DNA of 6,881 nucleotides from an uncultured Pyrinomonas sp. GTDB taxonomy: Bacteria; Acidobacteriota; Blastocatellia; Pyrinomonadales; Pyrinomonadaceae. The notes beneath the pieces are model-generated. The model had not been told where the DNA came from. It saw only the letters and a list, made by a program, of their open reading frames with translations, and ran no database searches. A program made the translations under genes and the position numbers. Below are positions 1-6,881 of the stretch, piece by piece (the first letter of the stretch is position 1; each line of letters begins with the position of its first letter). The stretch is taken from NCBI GenBank assembly GCA_937135995.1, contig CAKZOF010000019.1, positions 1 to 6,881 on the forward strand. Reading direction: 5' to 3'.

Positions 1-1023
1 CATGCCGATGATGGTCAATCCGCGCGCGTTGTATTTGCGGTGAAGCTCGCGCAGTTTGGGGAAGCTGATCAAACAGGGGCCGCACCAGTAGGCCCAGAAG
101 TCGAGCAACACGACGCGCCCACGCAGGTCGGCGAGTCTGACCGGTTTGGTGCCGAGCCATTCAGCCGCGGTGATCTCGGGAGCCAGCGGCGCGTTGCTCA
201 TCGGCGCGCTGGCCTTCTCCGGATCGGAAAGGTCTTCCGCCGTCCGGTCATCATAGCTTTTCAAACGGCGCGTCGCTTGGCGGAACAGGTCGGCAGAGGG
301 CAGCGTCAGTCCGAACCGTTGCATCTCGCGCCAGATGGCGAGCACTTCGGCCTTTTTGTCAGCCAGCGCATAGATCATCGCCAGATCATCGGCGGTGGCG
401 ACCAGCAATCGAGCGCGCTGATCCTGATCGAACTCGGCGTGGTGCTGTTTGGCGAGTTCAAAAGCCGCGCGCGCGTGACGCAACGCGCAATCGTTCTTCT
501 TCGCCTTGTAGCACGCGGCAGCCAGTGTCCGTTCGAGCGCGAGAAGCTCAGGCGCTTTGCGCGGCTCGTGGTTGCGATATTCGGTCAACATCTCTTCCGC
601 TTCCTCGATCTGCTCGCGCTGCGCGGCGTGGACGGCGATGATGGCGCGCGCTGTTTGCTGCTGTTCGCCGGGCGCTTGAGGCGCTTCGCGCAAGAAGCGG
701 CGGAGCGCATCGAGCGCCCCTTCTGGCTGTCCGCCAAGATCGAAGAGCAGGCCCAAGTAGTAGAGGTCTTCGCTACGCAGGTCGGCGCGCATGCTCAGTT
801 GGGCAGCGCGCTTGCGCGCCAGTTCCTGCTGTTCCTGCAGCGTCTTTTCGTACACCTGACGATCGAAAGCGAGCTTCTTTTGGTCGAACTCCTGAAAGCG
901 GCGCGTCGCATAGTTGGCCGCTTCTTCGTACATCTCGCGCGCCGAAGGCGCTGGAGTTTGCGGCAGAGCGTCGAACGCGACACTCGCGATGAGGACGATG
1001 ATCAGCAATGCTTGGCGAACCAT
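1..1023 (-). CDS. TlpA-like thioredoxin-fold protein with N-terminal helical/TPR region (C-terminus beyond window)
   Basis: Open for 341 codons from ATG at 1023 to the window edge, so the C-terminus, including the expected cis-Pro loop, is missing. Residues 1-20 ([20 protein letters not shown]) form a basic start plus hydrophobic core typical of a Sec signal peptide, which suggests export to the periplasm. Residues 28-80 are rich in Glu, Lys, Arg and Gln and look like a long helix or coiled coil. Residues 84-115 ([20 protein letters not shown]) resemble a TPR, and helical sequence continues to about 260. The thioredoxin domain starts near 298, with the redox motif WCGPC at 313-317 (Cys314 and Cys317) after LLDFWAY. 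TlpA/ResA-family proteins reduce or oxidise thiols of exported proteins; the TPR-like part may bind the client, which is inference. The start is supported by AGGGGAG just upstream. The gene follows thiO by 8 bases and is probably co-transcribed. The family call is firm; the substrate is unknown. Confidence 0.88.
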   Translation of the reverse strand, partial: MVRQALLIIVLIASVAFDALPQTPAPSAREMYEEAANYATRRFQEFDQKKLAFDRQVYEKTLQEQQELARKRAAQLSMRADLRSEDLYYLGLLFDLGGQPEGALDALRRFLREAPQAPGEQQQTARAIIAVHAAQREQIEEAEEMLTEYRNHEPRKAPELLALERTLAAACYKAKKNDCALRHARAAFELAKQHHAEFDQDQRARLLVATADDLAMIYALADKKAEVLAIWREMQRFGLTLPSADLFRQATRRLKSYDDRTAEDLSDPEKASAPMSNAPLAPEITAAEWLGTKPVRLADLRGRVVLLDFWAYWCGPCLISFPKLRELHRKYNARGLTIIGM

Positions 1024-1034
1024 TTTCTCCCCTA
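1024..1034 (-). promoter_or_regulatory. Shine-Dalgarno overlapping the thiO stop codon (translational coupling)
   Basis: On the minus strand the sequence reads TAGGGGAGAAAATG. The thiO stop codon TAG (1034-1032) supplies the first bases of the strong ribosome site AGGGGAG (1033-1027), followed by three A and the ATG of the thioredoxin-like gene. A ribosome terminating on thiO sits on the next gene's initiation site, so translation of the pair is probably coupled. The 3-base spacer after GGAG is shorter than usual. Confidence 0.7.
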
Positions 1035-2159
1035 TCGTTCGGCAGCAGGATCACGCGGAGCGAAAGCCCCGGCAAGCGGCAGAGGCTCCTCTTCGTCGAT
1101 CAACGCGCCGATGATCTCCGCCGTAATCGGTGCGAGCAAGATACCGTTGCGGTAGTGGCCCGTCGCGTAGAGAAGCCCTTGAATGCGTGCGTCCGGTCCG
1201 ATGATCGGCCAATCGCCCGGCGCGTGAGGGCGAAGTCCGGCCCACGTGTCGGTCACCGCAAGATTACCAATCTCGGGCGAAATCTCCAACGCATGGCGCG
1301 TAATCTCGTGCAGCCCGCGTGCGGTCACCGATTTGTCGAAGCCGACCCGTTCCATGGTCGAACCGGCGAGCAAGCGCCCGTCGCGCCGCGGCACGAGGTA
1401 ACCGCGCTGACTGTAAACGACGTGGCTCACGATGGGCAGGTTCGCTTCTAGACAGATCATTTGTCCGCGTACGGGTTCGACGCGCGCGTGCGGTGCCAAG
1501 GAAGTCGCCCACGCGCCGCTGGCGAGAACCGCGAAGCGGGCATGGATGCAACCTTGCGCCGTCTCCACGGCCTGCACCTTTTCGTCTCGAATCACCACGG
1601 CGCGGGCTTCCACGCCTTGGAGCAGCGTCGCCCCTTGCCTGTGTGCCGAACGGGCGAGCGCGGCGATCAACCTTCGGTTTTCGACTTGCCAATCGTGCGG
1701 AAAGCGGAGCGCCATACAAACGCCAGCCGAGATCTTCGGTTCGAGCGAACGCGCTTCGGCCGCCGTCAACTTCTCCACCGATAAACCTGCCTGTTGTTGC
1801 CAGCGGAAGCGGCTTTCGAGCTCTGCTGCCTCTTCGTCGTCGAAGGCGAGATAGAGCGTGCCCGTCTGATCCAGTTCCACATCGATGCCGGTCTCTTCAA
1901 GCAGCGCTTGCGCAAACTGCGGGTAGAGGTCGCGGCTGGCAGCGGCCAAGCGAAAGAAATCGTCCATTCGGTCGGCTTCGGCTTGCGGCGCGAGCATGCC
2001 GGCGGCGGCCCATGAAGCTTCTCGGCCGAGCTTGCCGCGTTCGAGCAAAACGACCTCGAAGCAGCGCCGCGCTAGTTCGCGGGCGATGGCCAAGCCAACG
2101 ACGCCGCCGCCGATGATGGCGACATCGAAGTTCGATTCCGTTGCGATCGCGTCTTTCAT
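1032..2159 (-). CDS. thiO: Glycine oxidase ThiO (FAD-dependent amine oxidase, thiamine thiazole synthesis)
   Basis: A 375-residue FAD-dependent oxidoreductase of the DAO family. ThiO oxidises glycine with O2 to iminoacetate (dehydroglycine) and H2O2; the imine is used by ThiG to build the thiamine thiazole. Visible landmarks are the Rossmann motif GGGVVG at residues 17-22 after DVAII, an acidic strand end LLERG near 40, the ThiO signature [14 protein letters not shown] near 50-63, a central VRGQMICLE strand, [17 protein letters not shown], and the FAD-binding C-terminus [17 protein letters not shown]...[14 protein letters not shown]. The length is normal for ThiO. The ATG at 2159 was chosen because the FAD motif then begins at a usual distance from the N-terminus; an in-frame GTG at 2186 would add nine residues (HHINKRFS plus the start). 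Neither start has a clear Shine-Dalgarno sequence. It shares a 60-base upstream region with the divergent dehydrogenase gene and its stop overlaps the ribosome site of the next gene. No other thi gene is visible. Confidence 0.92.
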   Translation of the reverse strand: MKDAIATESNFDVAIIGGGVVGLAIARELARRCFEVVLLERGKLGREASWAAAGMLAPQAEADRMDDFFRLAAASRDLYPQFAQALLEETGIDVELDQTGTLYLAFDDEEAAELESRFRWQQQAGLSVEKLTAAEARSLEPKISAGVCMALRFPHDWQVENRRLIAALARSAHRQGATLLQGVEARAVVIRDEKVQAVETAQGCIHARFAVLASGAWATSLAPHARVEPVRGQMICLEANLPIVSHVVYSQRGYLVPRRDGRLLAGSTMERVGFDKSVTARGLHEITRHALEISPEIGNLAVTDTWAGLRPHAPGDWPIIGPDARIQGLLYATGHYRNGILLAPITAEIIGALIDEEEPLPLAGAFAPRDPAAER

Positions 2160-2219
2160 CGAGAAACGCTTGTTGATATGATGCACTCGCGGTTGAGATC
2201 TCGTTCACACGATCGATTT
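2160..2219. promoter_or_regulatory. Divergent intergenic region between thiO and the isocitrate dehydrogenase gene
   Basis: Sixty bases must hold the control signals of both divergent genes. On the plus strand, TGATATGAT (2174-2182) is an extended -10 (TGn plus TATGAT, five of six matches to TATAAT). It would start transcription near 2189 and give about a 30-base leader for the dehydrogenase. No good -35 is seen, which an extended -10 can tolerate. The 8-bp palindrome GAGATCTC (2195-2202) and the 6-bp CGATCG (2210-2215) lie in the leader and might be operator half-sites. I found no convincing promoter for thiO and no Shine-Dalgarno sequence for either gene. Confidence 0.4.
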
Positions 2220-3233
2220 ATGAAACATACTATCACACTCATCCCCGGCGACGGCATCGGCCCCGAAGTTACTTCCGCAGTGGTGCGCATCATCGAAGCT
2301 GCCGGAGTCCAGATCGAATGGGAGACGCACTACGCCGGCGCGCAAGCTTTGGCAAAGTTCGGCGACACGTTGCCCAAAGAGCTGCTCGAATCGATCAAGC
2401 GCAATCGCGTTGCGCTCAAGGGGCCGATCACCACGCCGGTCGGCAAGGGCTTCACATCGGTCAACGTCGGACTGCGCAAGGCGCTCGATCTGTACGCCAA
2501 TTTGCGCCCGGTCAAGTCCTTGCCGAACGTCCCGAGCCGCTATTCGGACGTGGATCTGGTGGTTGTGCGCGAAAACACCGAGGATCTCTACTCCGGCCTC
2601 GAACACGTCGTCGTCCCGGGTGTGGTCGAAAGTTTGAAGATCATCACCGAACGCGCCTCTTTACGCATCGCGCGCTTCGCCTTCGAGTACGCGCGGCGCG
2701 AAGGGCGACGTAAGGTGACCGCCGTTCACAAGGCGAACATCATGAAACTCTCCGATGGGTTGTTCCTCGATTGCTTCCGGCGCGTCGCCGCCGAATACCC
2801 GGAGATCGAAGCCGACGACAAGATCGTTGACAACGCCTGCATGCAGCTTGTGATGCGTCCCGAACAGTTCGACGTCTTGCTGCTCGAAAACCTCTACGGC
2901 GACATCATCTCGGATCTCGCCGCCGGATTAGTCGGCGGCCTCGGCGTCGTCCCGGGCGCGAACATCGGCGAGCAGGGGGCCGTCTTCGAAGCTGTCCATG
3001 GTTCGGCGCCGGACATCGCCGGGCGCGGCATCGCTAATCCGACCGCGCTTCTGCAATCGGGCATCCTGATGTTGCGCTACATCGACGAGCGCGAGGCTGC
3101 CGATCGCATCCAGAATGCGCTTTTTGAGGTCTTGCGCGAGGGCAAGGTGCGCACGCGCGACATCGGCGGCACGGCGAGCACGGCGGAATTCGCCGACGCG
3201 ATCATCGCGAAACTAAACCACGCGCGAAGCTGA
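2220..3233 (+). CDS. icd: NAD-dependent isocitrate dehydrogenase (isocitrate/isopropylmalate dehydrogenase family)
   Basis: A 337-residue beta-decarboxylating dehydrogenase, predicted to oxidise isocitrate to 2-oxoglutarate and CO2 with NAD+ in the cytoplasmic TCA cycle. The N-terminus [13 protein letters not shown] (residues 4-17) is the family hallmark. Substrate and metal residues are in place: Ser80, Asn82 and Arg86 in [19 protein letters not shown], Arg96, Arg118, Tyr124 in [12 protein letters not shown], Lys171 in [12 protein letters not shown], and Asp204, Asp228 and Asp232. The SVNVGLRK substrate loop matches isocitrate dehydrogenases of the NAD (IDH3-like) type and not the loop of LeuB. 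Coenzyme choice follows from HGSAPDIAG: Asp265-Ile266 sit where NADP enzymes carry Lys-Tyr. The ATG at 2220 is chosen because [12 protein letters not shown] is the normal start; in-frame ATGs at 2178 and 2181 would add an unconserved tail. No Shine-Dalgarno sequence is seen. Homoisocitrate or isopropylmalate dehydrogenase activity is less likely but not excluded. It converges with the peptidase gene, leaving 29 bases between stops. Confidence 0.88.
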   Translation: MKHTITLIPGDGIGPEVTSAVVRIIEAAGVQIEWETHYAGAQALAKFGDTLPKELLESIKRNRVALKGPITTPVGKGFTSVNVGLRKALDLYANLRPVKSLPNVPSRYSDVDLVVVRENTEDLYSGLEHVVVPGVVESLKIITERASLRIARFAFEYARREGRRKVTAVHKANIMKLSDGLFLDCFRRVAAEYPEIEADDKIVDNACMQLVMRPEQFDVLLLENLYGDIISDLAAGLVGGLGVVPGANIGEQGAVFEAVHGSAPDIAGRGIANPTALLQSGILMLRYIDEREAADRIQNALFEVLREGKVRTRDIGGTASTAEFADAIIAKLNHARS

Positions 3234-3262
3234 TCGCCGCGCCTCGGCGCCCGCCTTCAGGG

Positions 3263-6055
<2,793 letters not shown>

Positions 6056-6098
6056 CCTTCGCTCTCCTCGTCTGAAAAGATTCGCACGATCAATCATA
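6056..6098 (-). promoter_or_regulatory. Likely promoter -10 and ribosome binding site of the M16 peptidase gene
   Basis: On the minus strand TATGAT (6098-6093) matches the -10 consensus at five of six positions. A strong Shine-Dalgarno sequence GAGGAG (6069-6064) follows, and TTG at 6055 comes 8 bases later. Transcription would begin near 6086, giving a leader of about 30 bases. This means the in-frame ATG at 6097 lies inside the -10 box and would not be in the transcript. No convincing -35 is present; TTGACC (6130-6125) is about 26 bases from the -10, too far. Confidence 0.45.
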
Positions 6099-6192
6099 GC
6101 CGCTAGCACAGGAGAAGCGAAAGCGGTCAAAAGAGATTTTCAGCCCTTCGTCCTGAAGCACCGCTTGTGTGACAGGTCCCTTTGATGGGCCG

Positions 6193-6213
6193 TTTTCGAT
6201 GCGCCATCGAAAA
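6193..6213. repeat. Perfect 9-bp inverted repeat upstream of the peptidase gene
   Basis: TTTTCGATG (6193-6201) and CATCGAAAA (6205-6213) are exact reverse complements around a 3-base loop CGC. It lies about 95 bases upstream of the proposed peptidase -10 and about 40 bases past the stop of the truncated gene remnant. The stem ends in T/A tracts on the outside, the reverse of an intrinsic terminator, so an operator or an RNA-processing hairpin is more likely. The rest of 6056-6250 contains no gene that I can support. Confidence 0.5.
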
Positions 6214-6250
6214 GGCGTGCCTGCTCCTGACTTGTTGGCTGCACATTCGT

Positions 6251-6388
6251 TCAGGCGCGATCGACGAGCACCCACACCGCTTCTTCGTGCCGTTCGTAAA
6301 GAAGCGTGATGTGCACTTTGAGCGGCGGATCGAAGGTGAAGACGAAATCGAAATCGCGATTGACAGCGCGATACTGTAGTTCCCCCTT
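6251..6388 (-). pseudogene. C-terminal remnant of an unidentified protein gene, cut by the adjacent mobile element
   Basis: On the minus strand a frame of 45 codons runs from just after an in-frame TAG (6391-6389) to TGA (6253-6251). It encodes KGELQYRAVNRDFDF, then VFTFDPPLKVHITLLYERH, then EEAVWVLVDRA. The composition (alternating hydrophobic strands, no low complexity, GC-ending codons) looks like genuine protein. It has no ATG, GTG or TTG at its head, so it cannot be a complete gene: the only usable start is an internal GTG leaving 21 codons. Its open part begins exactly where the tnpB-bearing element ends, so I read it as the tail of a gene split by the insertion, with the front on the far side of the element. 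The first few residues may still be element sequence. I do not recognise the family. It points toward the peptidase gene but ends 195 bases before that gene's start. Confidence 0.55.
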
Positions 6389-6539
6389 CTATAGACGTTT
6401 ATCCACACTCCAGGGGTTTTGACAGCCCATCGAGAAAATCCCTCAAGTCTCTGTAGTAGGGATTCTCTTTCAGGACTCTCAAGGGAGCACTACGCCACCC
6501 TTTCGTTCTCTCAAGATGCCTTTTGACAAGCACCTTGAG
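6383..6539 (-). ncRNA. Putative omega-RNA (reRNA) scaffold overlapping the tnpB 3' end
   Basis: Four hairpins follow one another in transcript order. Hairpin 1 (6539-6510) has a 10-bp stem CTCAAGGTGC/GCATCTTGAG with one G-U and a 10-base loop. Hairpin 2 (6502-6481) has AAGGG/CCCTT around 12 bases. Hairpin 3 (6468-6433) has an 11-bp stem AGAGAATCCCT/AGGGATTTTCT with one G-U and a 14-base loop. Hairpin 4 (6416-6383) has CCCCT/AGGGG around 24 bases and straddles the tnpB stop. TnpB nucleases are known to be guided by an RNA from the 3' end of their own gene and the element's right end, with the guide taken from flanking DNA; position and structure fit. Ends are approximate. The guide would begin just past hairpin 4, near 6380-6373, and run into the gene remnant. 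Confidence 0.55.
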
Positions 6540-6881
6540 GACTTGCTTTTTCGGAGTGCGGACGGTTATCCCCTCCACAGAACGTCTGCGGAGAATGTTT
6601 CGCGCCGCATTCACTTGAGCGTTTGTTCTTCGACCACAAGCCTGGCACTCAAACTCGTGAGTGTTTTTTCTGTTCTTTTCGTCTATGTAACCGCAACTAG
6701 CGCATTCTTGAGAACTGTAAGCAGGATTCGTCTCTATTACCTCTATCCCATAAAGCTCTTGCAAGCTTTTCAGCTTCTCTCCGACGATCCTTTTCCCGAA
6801 CCTGCTTAGCAACCTATTCATCCGTCTTGAAAGGTTCTGTCCTCTGAAGTCCAGTCTCTCGACCACTATCCTTGCAGGTCT
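6399..6881 (-). CDS. tnpB: TnpB, RNA-guided nuclease of IS200/IS605-type transposons (N-terminus beyond window)
   Basis: The C-terminal 160 residues of TnpB; the frame is open to the window edge, so wedge, REC and RuvC-I regions are missing. Visible parts are ARIVVERLDFRG at 3-14 with RuvC-II Glu8, the basic helix LSRRMNRLLSRFGKR, ETNPAYSSQECASCG, and a four-Cys zinc ribbon (Cys60, Cys63, Cys79, Cys82). RuvC-III follows as RTNAQVNAARNIL at 86-98. Family members normally have Asp (NADVNAA or DRDVNAA) where this protein has Gln89 (codon CAA, 6617-6615), so one catalytic carboxylate appears lost. After the ribbon comes a 60-residue basic tail ending in SKPLECG, whose DNA doubles as the proposed omega-RNA. 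TnpB cuts DNA matching its RNA guide next to a short motif and helps the element persist. This copy may be nuclease-dead or may use another residue. The nearby GTG at 6866 is internal and is not the start. Confidence 0.88.
   Translation of the reverse strand, partial: RPARIVVERLDFRGQNLSRRMNRLLSRFGKRIVGEKLKSLQELYGIEVIETNPAYSSQECASCGYIDEKNRKNTHEFECQACGRRTNAQVNAARNILRRRSVEGITVRTPKKQVLKVLVKRHLERTKGWRSAPLRVLKENPYYRDLRDFLDGLSKPLECG

Larger units (their letters stand above)
6381..6881 (-). mobile_element. Right part of an IS200/IS605- or IS1341-type element carrying tnpB
   Basis: The stretch from the window edge to about 6381 differs from the rest. It has lower GC (sampled rows 48% and 43%), mixed Arg codons including many AGA, a tnpB gene, and a hairpin-rich tail. 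The right end is placed near 6374-6383, between hairpin 4 and the start of the truncated-gene sequence. IS605-type elements lack terminal inverted repeats and make no target duplication, so the exact base cannot be fixed from one side. The left end and any tnpA are outside the window. Confidence 0.6.

Noticed and set aside
40..1155. Long plus-strand open frame of 371 codons across the left end.
   Set aside because: It is antisense to the TlpA-like and thiO genes, whose minus-strand frames show clear signal peptide, WCGPC and FAD motifs. The plus frame is rich in Arg, Gln and Phe with no recognisable domain, as expected of a GC-rich shadow.
3235..3249. Small hairpin CGCCG-CGCCT-CGGCG between the convergent dehydrogenase and peptidase genes, considered as a terminator.
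   Set aside because: The stem is only 5 bp and no T-run follows on either strand; the ATTTTT at 3265-3270 is 16 bases away. No supportable intrinsic terminator.
6125..6130. TTGACC as a -35 box for the peptidase promoter.
   Set aside because: It is about 26 bases from the TATGAT -10, and no acceptable -10 lies 16-18 bases after it.
6182..6379. Plus-strand frame of 65 codons beginning MMGRFRCAIEKACLLL.
   Set aside because: Its second half is antisense to the gene remnant, it has no ribosome site, and its start overlaps the 9-bp palindrome. The minus-strand frame has more natural protein composition.
6388..6395. TCTATAGA palindrome next to the tnpB stop codon.
   Set aside because: Eight bases is short enough to arise by chance, and it lies within the loop of hairpin 4; no separate role can be supported.
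6127..6408. Minus-strand frame of 93 codons (Ser/Arg-rich) overlapping the gene remnant and running into the peptidase start.
   Set aside because: It is out of frame with the better-looking remnant, is composed of Ser, Arg and Ile repeats, and crosses the proposed element end.

Overview
The window looks like ordinary chromosome of a Gram-negative heterotroph with a GC-rich genome, plus the edge of a lower-GC mobile element at the right end. One sampled 60-base row of the dehydrogenase gene is 70% GC, whereas two rows of the transposon-side gene are 48% and 43%. A secreted TlpA-like thioredoxin, an NAD-type isocitrate dehydrogenase and a large fused M16 peptidase would suit a bacterium such as an acidobacterium of the Blastocatellia. 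That placement is inference and is weakly held.

Left part (1-2159, minus strand): a two-gene unit. thiO encodes the FAD glycine oxidase that supplies dehydroglycine for the thiazole ring of thiamine. It is followed after 8 bases by a signal-peptide-bearing TPR/thioredoxin (TlpA-like) gene whose 3' end runs off the window. The thiO stop codon is part of the Shine-Dalgarno sequence of the thioredoxin gene, so the two are probably translationally coupled.

Middle (2160-6055): a 60-base divergent promoter region separates thiO from a plus-strand NAD-dependent isocitrate dehydrogenase gene (2220-3233). That gene converges on a minus-strand gene for a fused two-half M16 zinc peptidase (3263-6055). 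The peptidase probably starts at a TTG codon with a strong Shine-Dalgarno sequence, not at the upstream ATG.

Right part (6056-6881): a 195-base gene-free stretch carries the peptidase promoter and a perfect 9-bp hairpin. Next comes a 45-codon C-terminal gene remnant with no start codon (6251-6388). It abuts the right end of an IS200/IS605- or IS1341-type element carrying tnpB (6399 to the window edge, N-terminus missing). The last 150 bases of tnpB and its tail form four successive hairpins, the layout expected of an omega-RNA (reRNA) scaffold, so the adjoining remnant sequence would serve as guide. This TnpB has Gln where the RuvC-III catalytic Asp is expected. The TnpB/omega-RNA/broken-gene junction is the most interesting part of the window.
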